A stretch of DNA of 64,000 bases from Aplysia californica (lineage: Eukaryota; Mollusca; Gastropoda; Aplysiida; Aplysiidae): contig NW_004797313.1 of the NCBI RefSeq assembly GCF_000002075.1, positions 448,628 through 512,627 on the forward strand, read 5' to 3'. The notes below the pieces were generated by a model. That model ran no database searches. It worked only from the letters and a program-made list of their open reading frames with translations, and was not told the DNA's origin. The translations under genes and the position numbers were made by a program. How positions within the stretch are numbered: the first letter of the stretch is position 1; every line of letters starts with the position of its first letter. Positions 1 through 14,800 of the stretch are shown piece after piece.

Positions 1-120
1 AATGTATATAACAACATGAACACATCTGAAATGGGTCTTGAATCTGTATCGTTTGCCCTGATTCTTCTAACATTTCCCTCTGGGTTAATAAAGTATTATC
101 TTATCTTATCTTATCTATCT
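1..120 (+). mobile_element. 3' end of a non-LTR retrotransposon (LINE tail)
   Basis: The window opens with a sequence ending in CTGGGTTAATAAAGTATT followed by repeated TTATC units at about 95-120. A short AATAAAG motif running into a simple pentamer tail is typical of the 3' ends of CR1/L2/RTE-type LINEs in animals. Only the tail is inside the window, so the family is not determined. Confidence 0.5.
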
Positions 121-1636
121 TACATGGATAAAGAAGATATCACAGCCATAACAACTGCCAGCAGTCAGCGATGAATTAAAATGGAAATAAAAAACGAGTA
201 TAGATTCATGAAATATCATTCTTCCCGTGCTAATTATTTCTCCAATGTTTTGTCACATAAAGGTGATTTCAACAATTTCTTACCTGTACTGTATGCATGA
301 TATATGTTCATAAATGTGCACATCAATATATAACTACACTCTTTTGGAATGTGAAAACTTTTCTCTGTGTTATCTTGAAAGAAGAGAAGTCAAAATAAGA
401 AATAGCACTTGGCATATATATGAATGCATAGTTTTATTTCCGTTCAGGAGACCTTTGTAATATGCTCAAAAAAATAAGGGAAATGTATGAAACAAGTCAC
501 AGAGGAACTGACATGATAATCTCATTCCACAAATGCCTCAGTCATTTTTAGAAGTTTTGAGAAGCTCAAAGAAAAATAGAGCACCCAAATAAGAACCATG
601 ACTTGGGCACTTGTTATTTTTCAATTAAAACTAGGAAGTGATAGCAAATCAGAGTTAAACTGTACTGTAGGATGTTCCTTGAGTTCTTTGTTATTCGAAT
701 AATTAGGGCTTTATCTAGAAACATCCAGAAATTGACTTACTCGGTTGTGGAGTGATGCTCACAACGACTGGAGAACTAATATAAGGTTGGTGAAATGTTT
801 ACACTAAATATGGTACAATCCACAAACTGCCTACACTCTTGCCAACTCATGTCGTAAATGACAGTTAGGCTGGAACTTTATTGAAAATTCAGGTCACATG
901 TTGACCAAAGTTGGTTGATGGGAAAAAATTCAATATTGCTTACAAGATATGGCTTTCTGTTCATAGATTGCATATGGTGCATATCTCAGCTTAAAAGTAG
1001 GTTCTATTCACTTAACAATGTATTACTACGATAACTTTTAATTTTCTTCACAGATCCCATAACATTCAAAAAATATTTTCAGCTTCCATGAAGCACTTAG
1101 CGCATATTGTCATTTTACAGATGTTCAGACACTTACAACCTGACAAGATGTTTCCCTGTTTTAGCCAGATACCCATTTTCACCCAAAGTTTTTGTAAAAT
1201 AAATATATGTAACATGTCTTGCTTGCCCTAGAACACAATGGCAAGACCTGGATTGGGTTGCATGTCCAGTGCTCACAATTTAACTACCAACACTATAAAT
1301 TTTACAATTGCGTGCTCTGTACATTATTATAAGGATCTGATTTTCAAGACCAGCAATTAATAATTAACACTCACTAAACATTACACACAAACTGAGGCAA
1401 GACGTACTTGTCCAAAGACACGGCAAAAAGTTTAAGTTGGAAAAAATTGTTATGTATTACATTTTGTTTTGATTATTGCAAACATACCAGTACATTCCAA
1501 TAGTCCCTTCAACTATATAGATTAAACACCTTCACTGGAAAAGTTCAAATATCGGCTTTTATTTTAAACAACAAAAAGTTACAGATAAATCACTTTTACA
1601 GACAAATTAAAAATAAATAATAATAAATAGCATTTG

Positions 1637-1957
1637 TATAGCGCATATCCCTGCTCAACAGCAGGCTCTATGCGCTTTACACTATATTATTACCCCAGCA
1701 GACCATAGAACACTCCGAAACATTCTCAGCTTCCCGGGAAGCGTACAGTGCAAGCAGCTGATTAAGAGCTCAAACACTAACAAACTAACAAGATCTTTTG
1801 CTGTCTATAGCTGGGTACCCATTCCCACCTGGGTGAAGTGAGGAAAATTTGTGTAAAGTGCCTTTCCCAAGGACATAACATCGGGCCCCTGACGGGATTC
1901 GAACCCAGGACCTTACGGTTGCGAGTCCGAGAGCCTAACCACTAGGCCACCGACGCC
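1637..1957 (-). mobile_element. tRNA-derived SINE
   Basis: Read on the minus strand, the element starts with a tRNA-like head at about 1957-1870. It has an A-box-like GTGGCCTAGTGGTTAGG and a B box GGGTTCGAATCCCG. A body follows containing a 'ccttgggaaaggcacttt' segment, then a 3' part ending in an AT-rich tail near 1637. This is the classic tRNA-head SINE layout. It is a retroposon, not a functional tRNA gene, because the head does not fold on into an acceptor stem at its 3' side. A diverged relative is at 13899-14190. Confidence 0.75.
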
Positions 1958-4900
1958 AATTAAGTGTTTATACGTTTATATTAGAAAAAATAAATGACAT
2001 GTAGAAAAACAATTATCTTTTATTCAAAGAAAAACTTTTAATATTCTTAATAAGAAAGTGATCACAGGCGTTCAGTTTGAACACATTGGAAAAGCAGCTC
2101 CAAAATATATTCTGCAATTTGTCTGTCAAGTATGCCAGACAAACTGTTCACAGGGTAGAAAGAAATCTTTTAAAAATTCAGAAAGCTGAAAGTATAAAAC
2201 ATCCATAAAACATATCACATGAATTATCTGACAACATTGAGGATAACAACTGTAAAATGGAACAAGTCTCAACAGTCATTGTGATTTCAGAAGAAAAAAA
2301 AAGTTGGAATCACAACTCCTTACAAAAACCCAAGGAGGATGACTAAGGTGAGAGTAAGAAGACACTATTCAAAGGCAGCAAACAAAACTGCAGGAATCCA
2401 ATCATTGTACTATATGGAAAGAAAACTTAACCAGCAGTAAAGGGACTTACCAGTACTTACGAGTAATTGAACTTAATGGACATGCTTTCAGCAATATATC
2501 AGACTAAAGCAGGAAATTATTTCCTTTGTTTTAGAAAAAAGTTTTACAGGAAAAGCAAAGCTCATGGGAGCAAAAAGCTGCGTCTAAAGATCAAAATTAG
2601 AAACTGCAGACGAGAGAAAGAAAAGACTGTAACATTGTTCATGAAGAGCAAAGATAATAAAAACTTACTCTGGAGTAAATACAAAAAGAAAGCAGAAAAA
2701 ATATAGTGCTCAAATAAGGGCACATATATAAAAATTAGATTAACATTCTGAGCAAGAAGGCACTAAAGAAATAGCAAACCAAAGTTTTGATATGGTAGGA
2801 AAGGCCTCAGGGATAGGAAAAAGCGTCCTATAGCTTTTTTAAAAATCAGCACAACAAAAAGAGCATGTTCAATCCCATCCCTCCTTCATCACACACTTAG
2901 AAAAGGTTTAATGATTTACACACACAAATTATTTTGCTACAACAAACATAAGGGAGAAAATGACACTTCTAATATGAAATATACACATTGTTGATTCAAA
3001 CATTACAAATGTTGTCTGGTAACAGAAGGAACCATTAGAAGCTCAAGCATGTGTCTAAACACTTGGTGAGTTTAAGTTCCAGCAATGTTTACACCCCTGG
3101 CATCATCGAGTCAATCCCTTGGAGACAAACAGCTTTGCTGCCATTCAGACTAACAAACAGCCGTCATTCATATAAATGCTACCTTTGTTGTCTGCCAAAT
3201 ACCTATTTGAACCTGGATAAACTTAGCAAGGCTATGACTATGAGATCCCTTCCCTAGATATTGAAACTCTACTGTTGAAACTAGGAACCAATATCACAAT
3301 CTTATGATTGTCAGGTCAACACTTAACTTCTAAATTATCTGCTTAGGAGACTGCACGTAAGGCTTAAGAATCCTTAACTCATTACACAGAATCATAGAGT
3401 CCTCATCCCTAACAAGAAGACATACGTCTTAGTGGAAACTCCATTAGCTCAGTTTGCATCATGCTAGGCTATAATGTGGATGACCCTGGTTAAAAAACCT
3501 AGCACAACCTTCTTGACCCTGGATGGTTTGGGGAGCTTTTTTTGTTTTCCACCTACCTAATTCAGTCACGTCAAAGATGAACTTTTAATCAGAGGTCTTG
3601 CCATACAGTGTTGAGAGAGGCATTAGACATATACAGGTATTTAATCCTTTCAGCATTGTTGGAATATATTGTGTATCACATACCAGAGCATTCATATCAA
3701 AAGAGCAATAAAAGAACAAAAGTAAACACCAACAGCTTTACATGATAACATTCTATGTAAGGACGGCATATTTGTAAAAACTTTGATTATATGGGACGGA
3801 TGAACATCTGGTAAATTCAGTATAGATGAATCAACTTGAAGCCTTTATATGTTAACAAATTTTCCACTTCAAATAAAGAACACATTACAAGTAATATTCA
3901 TTCAACTTTTTTCAAGGTTAGATTAAAAGAGGACCAAAAAGATTTTTGGAAATATACAAAAATAAAAGGATATTTTCAGTTCAAAGAACTTATCAACAAT
4001 ATCAAAATAATCATTTAACCCACAAACACATGTTAACACGAATAAACCCACAAAAGAGCTATATAGTTGAACAAAAATATCAATACGTTCCTCCCACCCT
4101 CCAAGCCCCCCTTCATTTGCAACCCACAGCAACGAAAATGTCTTCATTAGAAGAGAGTGGGGGGTGAGGGTGCCAATTCCTTCCACCGGCAAGAATTTTG
4201 TTAACAATACTTTTTACAAATCAATAATGCAACAAAGGATTTCATTAGTACTAGGACTTTTGTAAGAACACAAGCCAAAGAAAATCAAGCCTGTTACTAT
4301 TTCATGCCTTTAAGGGATGTCTCAAATAACCAGTTCCATTATAGAATACATATATCTTCTTCTTTAAATCAAAAAGAGACTCTTCTAGATGGGTGACAAG
4401 AACAAAATACTCAAAAGATCTTTCACTCACCCCACTTACAAAAATCAAGGTTTTTCAGTTGTTCTTTTTCTTTCCAGCCCATATCATCAATAATAATCCA
4501 TTTAGTCTGCAATAGGGAGAGACACAGCAGGTGTGCTGATAAAGGCAGTCTGAAGGGTGCAACAAAACTGACAAATAATATATATGTACAAAGCAAGAAT
4601 AGATCAGAAAATTATAATTTACTTAATTAAGTATCGAAATCGAACAAGAAGGTAAAAGAAATGACCCCATCAGGAGATAAAATATACATTAATCAGAGAG
4701 TAAACAATAAAAATAAAATAGCACGAGCTATTAAAACAAAAGATGCTGTAAACTCTTGAGTACTCAAAGAAGACATAATTATATTTAATTTTTTGAGTAA
4801 GGTACAAGAAATGCAAGATTTCCTCTTTAAACTTTTACTGCACTCTGGCAGTACATATGTAAACATGTAGAAACAGTGTCAGCAACAGAACCACTGCCTG

Positions 4901-5560
4901 TGAACAACAGGTAATTTTGCTGAAAATGCCCTCTAAGAATTGTGCCTTGTCTTGATAAACTACTCGTAAAAACAAACCATAATTTCCTTTTTCAGAACTG
5001 CAGTAAAATTTTCACTACTTGTCAAGTTCAAGTAAATAGAATGACTTGTAATTTTATTTTACTTTCATGAATTTATCGAGATTGTGACAACTACTCTTTG
5101 TCTAACCCTTTTTTTCAAGAGCCCCTGTGACAGCCACTGTGAGACCAATATTATAACATCTTTTTAATGTGCCTTCTCTATACTGAAATGTCTATAAAAA
5201 ATAATATTTTTAAAGTCAAATGAAATATTTTTAATGCACATGAGGCCTCCAAGGCTATAAGCATTAAAATCTAAACTTTCAGCCAACTTTTAAGAGTAAG
5301 TAAGTAAGTTCATTCAGTGTGAAGGCCATTAGCCCACATCACGTCATGTAAAACACTCATTTGTTAAATAAAGTTTCCATAATGAAAAAGTACATGTTGT
5401 GAAAATATCTCTTATCTTGGGTCAAACATTGCATATTTCTGTAACTAGGCCGAGTCAGGCTGGGGGAAATTTCCTTTGATGGACAAAGTATGGACGATAG
5501 AAAATAAAGTGAAATTCATCTTTAATTTCATGAGATTTACACCTCTCATATAATGATGAA

Positions 5561-5596
5561 TTTATTAATTTCCACCGATAGAGATTGTTATTTATT
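5561..5596 (-). terminator. candidate polyadenylation signals of the kinesin gene
   Basis: Two AATAAA hexamers on the minus strand (5591-5596 and 5561-5566) lie about 265-300 bases past the kinesin stop codon. They are the first canonical hexamers I noticed in the 3' flank. Use of either is inferred; in such AT-rich DNA hexamers also occur by chance. Confidence 0.35.
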
Positions 5597-5858
5597 GGAA
5601 GGCTATGCATTTTTAACAAGGCTATGATTCTTCTGCTCCAATTATGTGGGAGGTTGGTGATATAGCCTACTCAGCTGTTACTTGAAACGGAATTGTATTT
5701 TAAGAGTAAAAATATAACGTAAAAAGGCTGCAACAGGAGAGGATAAGACCCTAGCTGGGATTTCTTACTACAAACTGTGAAACAACAATTGACAGATTAA
5801 ATGCAAGGGGAATCTTTCTGAGTAGATTTGTTTGTCTTTTTTTGCAATCAGACTGAGA

Positions 5859-8800
5859 TCACTGAAGAACACAAGCTCTTGATGTGCTTTTGCCTCCCTT
5901 TGCTCCGGCTTTCTTGGCAGGTGGAGCCTCAGCCCCAGTGAGTCGGGCCAAAGTTTCTTCTATCTCATCAATCTGAAAAATGGAGTTTTCCATGGAAACA
6001 GTTAATTCTATTTCATCAAATATAAAAATAGAGGGTTACATCAAAAGTATTATTCGATTTCATCTGAGCAAGATGAACAAGAGGTGGTAGGCGACCTTAT
6101 CTCTTATCATCTGACCTAATAACTCCTTGTTCTGTAGATTTTTTTGTAAATCCTTGCATTTTTGCATGGCACAGACTTTCTCTTGTCCTTGTTTTGTTCA
6201 TTGCTTATTAAGGAAAAACAGGAGAGATGATTAGCCTCTCAGCTTGTGTTGTCATGGATGCAAATCTTTAACTTTTATTTTTTCTGCATCATTCTTTTAC
6301 GCTGCAACATGATTCTAGACAAAAATAAGTCATTGCGAAGGCAGAGTCTACACTGTAGCGTTTATTTTTTGTTAGGCAAAACCCTACTCAATACATCAAC
6401 ATGAAAGTCAGCCGAACAGGAGACATAACAAGTTTGACGAACATTTGTCTTTTAACTAAAAAGGTTGTGGTGTATGAGTGGTTACCCACCAACAGGAGAG
6501 TTGCTGCTGGTAAGAGAGTAGAACATTTCAACTGCTTTAGTGTAAAACTCCACCATGCACAATTTTGAAAAGTGACATATTACAGAGTTTTACACTGAGC
6601 ATTCATTTTGTACTTCCCCTGTCCATATGGCATAAAAGCAAAATTATAGTATACAACAAAGGAGTGGGAGCAGTCAAGAGTGCGGAAGGGATATATCCCT
6701 GCCCAGGAGAGCATAAGCTTTTAAGGTTCACAACACACTCTGAATGTAGCCCGTAAATCATTAAAACCAAACAAATGATCTTTTACTCTGTGTAACAGTG
6801 TATTCTTTGGGATAAAAGTGTCACTTTTTGAAAAGGTTTCATCTCCTTTGAGAATAGGATGAAAAGACCTTTCCCTTGAACACAGTGAGCATTGCCAGTC
6901 TCCTCTTAGAGAAGAGATTTTGCTTCTACAGCAGTTATATGTAAAGGACCAGCCTGGTCAGTCATTATTTAAAAAACAAAACAAAAAAACAAGCACGCCA
7001 AAAAAACCATTAAATTATTTTCCTATCCCTTCCACTTCCATCAGAGAGGTAACATCTAACATCAAGGCTCAATGTACATGCCAGCAAGAGTTTGAAACTC
7101 TTTTAATAGTAGTAATAGTAGTCATGTTAATAGTATACCAATTAATATATTTGATGCTCGTCCACTTGTACCATTGCAGGTGTCATTTTGAGAAAAAGCA
7201 AGCAATCTGAGACTTTGAAATGTCTTAAATTTACTTTAGTGTGCCAACTCAGTTTTTTTTAAACCATTCTGCTTCCCTCTTTACTCTTACCACTGTACCA
7301 AGAGCTATGTTTTCAAAATGACCTATTTTGATTCTTAGATTCTTAATTAAACAAAAGCAAAATTGTCTCCTATTCTCTTTCCCCCTTTTATTTACCCTTT
7401 TGCAAAGGACTGAAATAAATCTGCACATTTTCAGTAAATATAAGCCCACAATCAGATTCATACAACAGATACTTACTGGCACAGACTTCATGCCCTTGGC
7501 CTTTGCTTTCTTCAGCTGTTCTTGGATTTGATTCTGTGTGAAAAGAAAATAATAGCAGATTTACTTCTACAATATGTAACCAACTTTTCAATGAGCAACA
7601 CTAAAGAGGATTGCAAGTTCAATCTTAATCTAAAACTTTAAAAACAAATGCCTTTTTCTAAAAGTTATCAGAGATTGACAATCCCTTTTCACTTGTTACA
7701 GAGATGTTTGCAATACATTATGCGGAAAAATAAAATAGAGAAAGATAGGCCTTACCAAAGGAATAATTTTTAAGCTTCAACATTTCCTGCAATAATATGT
7801 AATAATGAAAGCCATTAAAAGAATATGCAAAAAATAATCTGTCAATTGAATTAGTCTATCCACCTCCGTGAGCCAAAAACAATGTTTAACAAAGGCTCTT
7901 TTGTAAGCAAGACAATTTCTCTTTATGAATGTCTAGACTTGCGTAATGAAAAACTATCCTTCAACTTCTATTTGAAATTTTTTTAATGAAAAAATGACGT
8001 AAGATGCTCACCGCTAGTTGTTTGTCATTTTGACCACCACTTGCAGGAGCAGGCGTCTGCAACGAAAATGCATAAACAAAAATAAAAAGAATGCGGTGAC
8101 AATGTTGACATCATTTCAATTCTATATTAACAGAACTGTCTTTAAAAAATTAAAATTTAAACAATGAACTCATTGCTATTTTATCTGTTTTTAAGGTCCC
8201 CAAGCAAAACTCACATCCATATCATTATAATACGTCAACAAAATATATTAAACAAGAAACAAAAAATTTCATCTAAAGAACCCAGCATATCTTTCAGATG
8301 ATGACAGAGATTTAATTAAGGCCTGATCCTGACTTCCAAAAATAAAACTCAGAAACACACAATACTTTGGAAAGGTATTTTAATATAGCTCACCTTTTGA
8401 CCCGCTGCAGGAGGAGCTAAAGTGGATTTCTCTCTCTGCATCAGATCCTTGGTGTTCTTGATTTCACTCCCTGTCTTCATACCTTCTTCTTTCTGTATAC
8501 CCCACACTTCAATCATGACCGAGTCATTACTGAGGTATTCAATCAGCTGTATAAGATATACACAAGAATAAACTATGAGAACAGAGAAAATGCTGAAAAA
8601 CACAAATAGGACATCTTTTTTTTCCAAAAGCTAAAACTGTGTCCCAATAAGAACACCATTTTGAAGAGGTATATATTATATGATAAGCAAAGAAAGATCA
8701 CTCATGATGCAGTCCATTACGGAAAAATTCTCATACTTTCTAAAAGACTTGAAGGCTTGAAGAATTTGATTTATTTTATTACTTGAGTAGATCCGTAGCA

Positions 8801-11800
8801 CCTGAAAAGGAAAGCATACTGCTCTTTCTCTGCCTGCCTGCCTGCCTGCCTGCCTGGCTGCCTGCCCGCCTGTCCGTCTGTCCCTTCGTCCCTCCTTCCC
8901 TCCCTCCCTCTCCCTCTCTCTCTCTCTCTCCCCCCTCTCCCTCTCCCTCTCTCTCTCCCTCTCTCTCTCTGCCTCTGTCTGGCCCACTATCAACCATAAA
9001 AGTTTATTACCTGATTCGTGACAGACTTGAAACTGATTTGTCTTTCATGGTCGTAATCTGGGTTGATTGTTCCTTTCACTTCCTTTGTCTTTGTTGGCTT
9101 GTCCTCAGTGTAAAACTTGTAGTTACAGTAAGTCTGAGAAAGAAATTTAGTTGAACAATTAACCATTCCATCTATCAAACAGTTTTGTGAAAACTAAAAG
9201 AAAAAAAAACTACTTTAAAAAATGTTTTTGAAAAAAAAACAATCAGACTCATAATATTAGACCATTCACACTATTTACAAAATTCAAGCAAAGCACATGA
9301 ACAGAAATATAATGGCTCACAATATANNNNNNNNNNNNNNNNNNNNNNNNNNNNNNNNNNNNNNNNNNNNNNNNNNNNNNNNNNNNNNNNNNNNNNNNNN
9401 NNNNNNNNNNNNNNNNNNNNNNNNNNNNNNNNNNNNNNNNNNNNNNNNNNNNNNNNNNNNNNNNNNNNNNNNNNNNNNNNNNNNNNNNNNNNNNNNNNNN
9501 NNNNNNNNNNNNNNNNNNNNNNNNNNNNNNNNNNNNNNNNNNNNNNNNNNNNNNNNNNNNNNNNNNNNNNNNNNNNNNNNNNNNNNNNNNNNNNNNNNNN
9601 NNNNNNNNNNNNTCCCCCCCCCCAACCCACCACTACCCTTTTTTTTTCCTCCCCTAAAACATCCCATCTTAAAATGAACCTCACCAAAACTAAAAGTTTC
9701 TGTCAGTCTCCTCCTTTGCCCCCACCAACAACCTTTTATATTTTCTCTCTTAGAGGGTGGTTGGTGGGTGCTCTGGTGTGGTTTGCTTCTTTCTTTCTTC
9801 TTTCCTATCAAACATCTATCGTCCTTATCTCCCCTTCTTCTCTTTTTTATTTTTTATTACTCTCTTGTAACACCTCTAATCTTTTGGCACTCATATGACC
9901 TTATAAAGTTGCAAGCACCGTAATACCTATACTAAAACTAAATCTCTCCTAAAATTATCCTTTTTAGAGAGTGAAGACTTTGCTATTTCGTATGAAAAAA
10001 AAATTATATTAGACCTTTTGATTAATAATACCGGTAATAATACTATATAAAGGATTTACAACAGTGTTTTTAACCAGACAATTGAAATAATGGTACTCAG
10101 TTATGGGGAGTACAAACTGTTATAATACAAAATAAAAATAGAATGCAATTCATACTGTGTCAAAATTTGCAGGAATCCCTCTTGCTCCTTTGATTGAGAA
10201 CTTGAAGTAGAGAGCTTTGCCACTCTGTGGAGACACCAGTATTCCTCAATGGCACAATACAAAATCTCAAGGTACCTGATTAATTCAAAAGTCTAAAAAA
10301 AACAACCCAACAAATGCAGTTTTCAAAATGGTAAGAGTACAGTTAGATATATATTCCACTTCAACCTTCCCAACAAATTATTTATCTCCATTCGATTACA
10401 CCTGTAAGTCATTGTAAATTTGTCTCATCCCCCCCCCCATGGGAAATCAAAATCATGTCTTCTGTATTCAAAGATGACGGGCCTAACCATTACTTCATTA
10501 CACAAACGCAGATGGTTATACAAATGAATCAAATTGAAGTTTAATCTTTAAAAGACCTTGTAAAATAAAAGCATGTCGGTGCACATAGAAGTCCTTGACC
10601 TACCAATTCTTTAGGATCATCAGCAAAAACATCTTCAGGCAGTGTCTTCCATTTAGCATCACACGGAATAGATCCAATCAGCAAGTGGCCTGTACAAAAA
10701 CATTTCAATGTTATGAAGTAAATTGATTTATATATTGCATAAACACTACATGGCCATTAAATACCCTGTCCCATCTCTTCTCAAGCCAGGAACATTCTAC
10801 AGCGCAATGAAATTCATCATCTTCTACTATCCGACACTGATTAAATTTTCTTTTCTTCCAAACATTTTGAGGGTTTTTTTCCCCACCATCCATTCCAATC
10901 CTTTACACTATATTATGAATCTAGTCACATCTTTGATAGCGCTGTCCTGAAGAACCTGCAACATAATTATGTTTAAGTATCTGTAATATATCTACACTTT
11001 TTTTTAGATTACTTACGTAACAAAATCTTCATCTCACAACCTGTGTAGAATGGCAGACTTTACACACACTGAAAACAGATCCCATCACAGAAGAATCCTC
11101 ATTCAGCTATGAACTATGAACCTTACCTGTCTCTTGTCCTTTGATGTCCATAATGACCATATTCTCATCCATGTCGATGAGATGAGCTATGGGCTGCATG
11201 TACACATGTACTGTACCAATCATCACTGGTGTTGTATGAGGTTCCCAAAATGGATCTTTTTCCTTTAAAAAAAAAAATTATTTAATTTTTTTAAAATGTT
11301 TCCCCAATGACAAACCTTAACACATGCATCCACATCTGCTCAAAAGAGCACACAAAATGTAATTATTATATTATTGAGCAACAGTAACATGTGAGACAAC
11401 TGTTTGAAAATACTTTCCCTACATTTGTCCACTTTTAATCAGTTCCATTAAGACTCATGGAGATAAGAGATGATTTTAAGAACGCTATTTCATCAGCACC
11501 TACAGTCGATCTCTTGCTATGGCCAACAGTCTAAGACAATCACATGTTGAAAAAAAACAATTCGCACCCCGGATTTTTAAAAATTATTATAATAACTCTG
11601 TCTAAGATATCCACTTATTTAGAGAATTACTTTTCTCTTCAACAATGAGTGGTCACCTTAGACTATTTTGACAGTATTTCTGCAGAATGTTTTCTTCATG
11701 TCACAAGATCAGCTGACCTGCCTGATCATTGGCAGAGAGGGTACACTTGGTACAGGAAAGAACAGGACAGTGTGGAAATCTGTTATTTGCAAAGAGTGCA

Positions 11801-14800
11801 ATTCTTGAAAATACGATTTTAAAACCTTTATAATAGCATCAGTATCTTTTTTAAAGGAAAAACCTATTTCTTTTTATTTAGTTTACTTTACAACAGCCCT
11901 TTTAAAGAGCAAGGAAAAATATATATTTTGTCATATAACAACCAAATGGGCAAAGCCATGAAATGAACAAGTACCTTTTCTAACCTTTTCTGCTCTTGCT
12001 ACAAGAAACATTATTTTGAGAAGAAAACACAATCCTAATCTTGTCATAGCTGAGGAAACCAACAGTTTGTTCGAACTGGTTTTATTTTTTATTACAATAC
12101 CTTGGATACATCCCAGTCAGTATCACCTTCCATGAAGTTCTGGTACATTTCCTGCATCAGATACTTCCTGTTGATGAAATTGTTGCGGTCCAACAACCAC
12201 GCGTTGCCATTCTCCAAATTCTTCATCTTGATCTTCACCTGAAAATAACGGTTCACATGTATACAACAGACTAAGTTTAAGCATATTTCTTCAGCTTCTT
12301 TCCAAAAGTAGCAGTATTCAAAAAGGGTAGACATAGATGATTCCTAAGGACACATTTATAAGAGCTAAACTTATGTAGCATCCAAAACCATAAAATAAAT
12401 AAGGTTTCACTGTAAATTCATCTACAAATGTCATGATCCAGTCTGAAAATACTTAAAATATCCTAAAATACTTTCTACACAGTATCAAGACTCTTTTAGT
12501 CTAGACCAGAAAATTACCTCAGTCGGGCCTTCTTTCAAACCCCTTGCACGAGCTGAGATCAAGCAGATCTCAAATTTGACCTTTTTGTCCAGTTCCTCTG
12601 ACATAGCATTGGCCTCGCTGACCATAGGCAGCAGCTGAACCAGATCCTCTTGTAACACTAAATCCTCTAGGAAAAAAACAATAGTAAACAATTTCTCTTA
12701 TCTTAAAAGTCATGGCAGAGTATAGAGAAGATGTGTTCTATAAACAACAAGCTCAATCAACCTTGATATATTATAGTTTTAAATCAGCAATAAATTATAT
12801 TCTTGACCAAGTATCTGATAGACCCTTAATTCATTGTAAAATATACAAGATCTTTACACTGGTTCAATCTATGACAATTTATCATAGGGGACATAGGGGA
12901 ATGCCAAGAGATTCCAACTTTCCAAATTTCCACCTTACACTGTTTTCCACCTTAGTAAGTTCCACTGTAGAACCAGAGCTACATAGTGATCTTAACTTCA
13001 ACTGCTTTTGCCATTGAATGCCAATATCAGCTTCCATGAGTTTAAGAGAAATAAAACAAAGCTATGCTTGGGTGCAATTTACCTTTGGATTTGCCATCAG
13101 TGTTGGCCATCAAACCAGATTCTTTAGCAATTTCTTCTTGAGCAGTGTCATAAGTAGGTGCCTCGACACCTTTTCCCGCTTTGACTTGCTTAGCTTCATC
13201 TTGAGGATGATGGAACACATACAGATGATTGGAGCCAAAGAGTACCCTAAAGATAAAGACCATAAAAAATTTACTGAAAAGACTATGAGCCTAGAAAATG
13301 TATATGAAGGACTTCAACATTAATCCCTTGACATGGGAGAGCCTAACTCCTGACTGACCCAATTGGAGAGCAGCAATCACATAGGGCAGAATATCAAATG
13401 AGGCTTCATGAATTAGAAATGGTGAAGCCCAAATTGGTCTCATTAGCCATAGCAGAAGCCATAAAGACATCTTAATCCCTATTTCTTCTATTTCCTTTAA
13501 GAAATACTTTCCTCTGCAAATGCATTGGTCATCATCAGACATTGACCAACAAACTATTATGAGCTCAGCAAAATTCATTTTCACTCAGAAAACGGTAAAA
13601 TTGTGAGACATTAACTAAGGAGATTTGTGAGATGAATAATAGACAATTTCAACCACTACATTTAAAAAATGATCTAAACCAACTGCAACTTTTGAGTCAT
13701 TAAAAGCTTGAGCATTATCACAACTGTTATATGTGTTTACAGCTAAACACCAAGACCATCCTGACATGGAAATTGTGTTAAGATGTATTCTTTCTAACAT
13801 ACTATTATATCTTTTCCGTAAGTGAATTGGCTTCAATGCTTCTAGACTATGGCTGAGCTAACAGTTTAATTTTCTTAAAACATCAGGAAAAAATTACATG
13901 GCATTGGTGGTTTAGGGGTTAACTAACAACCATATGGACATGAATTTGAATCTCTGTCTGAGTTTATCACTTTACACAAATGTTCCTCTCTTCACTCAAA
14001 TAGGAATGGGTATCCAGTTAAGATAGAGAAAAATATAGTTCATACATTAGTGTTTAAGAACCCGGAAAATAGCAGCTGGCACCGAGTGCTTCCCTGAAAG
14101 CTCAGAATATTTCCAAAAGGTCTACAGGACAATGATAAATTGTAAGTAAACAGAGCCTACTTTCATGCAGGGATATGTGCTATTTAAATACAATCTTTTA
14201 TCATTATTATTATCATTATTATTATTAATGTTAATATTATCATTATTATTATTATCATACCTCAAGGGTAGTTGTTGTTAAGTTAAAACTTAGAGATAGA
14301 TAGTACAGAAATAGCCACATTTCACGAGGAAGACAGCACCAAATAATAGTAGAAGTAAAAGAGCCATGCTGAGAGCCAAACACAATAAATCAAGGACAAA
14401 GCAAGCCGTAATATAATGACAATGCATTTACCTGTCATTATGATGGAGCTCTGTGTCTTGCTTGATGACTTTGCCATTCACCATGATCTTGGCTTCTCCC
14501 ACAGGCTTCAAGGAGACTGTTCCCTTCTTGTTGGTGACAGTTGCATGATCCTTCAAAATACTGACGAAAAATTACAGAAAACATGTTATCAGTGTTGTAA
14601 AGTATACAAATGAAAGCCATTTGTCTTCTTGTGTTCAAAGTATATAGTTTCTGAAATTGTTCTATACGCTAAAAAACACAAACAATTATTTCAGTCTTAA
14701 AAGAAATTTGTAGAAATTTAAATACATACATAATGATATCTCATCGTGTCCTTTTTCCAGTAGAAACAAATATTCAAAGAGGAAATTCTACCAATAAAAA

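Larger units (their letters stand above)
121..5858. other. 3' flank of the kinesin gene, no coding region seen
   Basis: This AT-rich stretch has only short, composition-driven open frames (for example 2467-2706 and 3836-4207) and no recognisable protein similarity. It holds the SINE at 1637-1957. A more decayed relative of the same SINE may lie around 1080-1300, where similar 'aagcacttagcgcatat' and 'agccagatacccatttt' segments occur. The 3' UTR of the kinesin gene must occupy the upper end, just below 5859. Confidence 0.5.

Noticed and set aside
1870-1957. tRNA gene candidate
   Set aside because: B box and A box are present, but the sequence continues into a SINE body and lacks a complete acceptor stem; the same applies to 40076-40150 and 52347-52422.
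8676-9154. Arg-Glu and Pro-Ser rich frames of 70-123 codons
   Set aside because: Translations of the CCTG/CT microsatellite and flanking intron; the real exon is 9011-9133 on the minus strand.
13291-13584. 97-codon minus-strand frame
   Set aside because: Lies in a kinesin intron, has no recognisable domain and no splice-consistent place in the gene.
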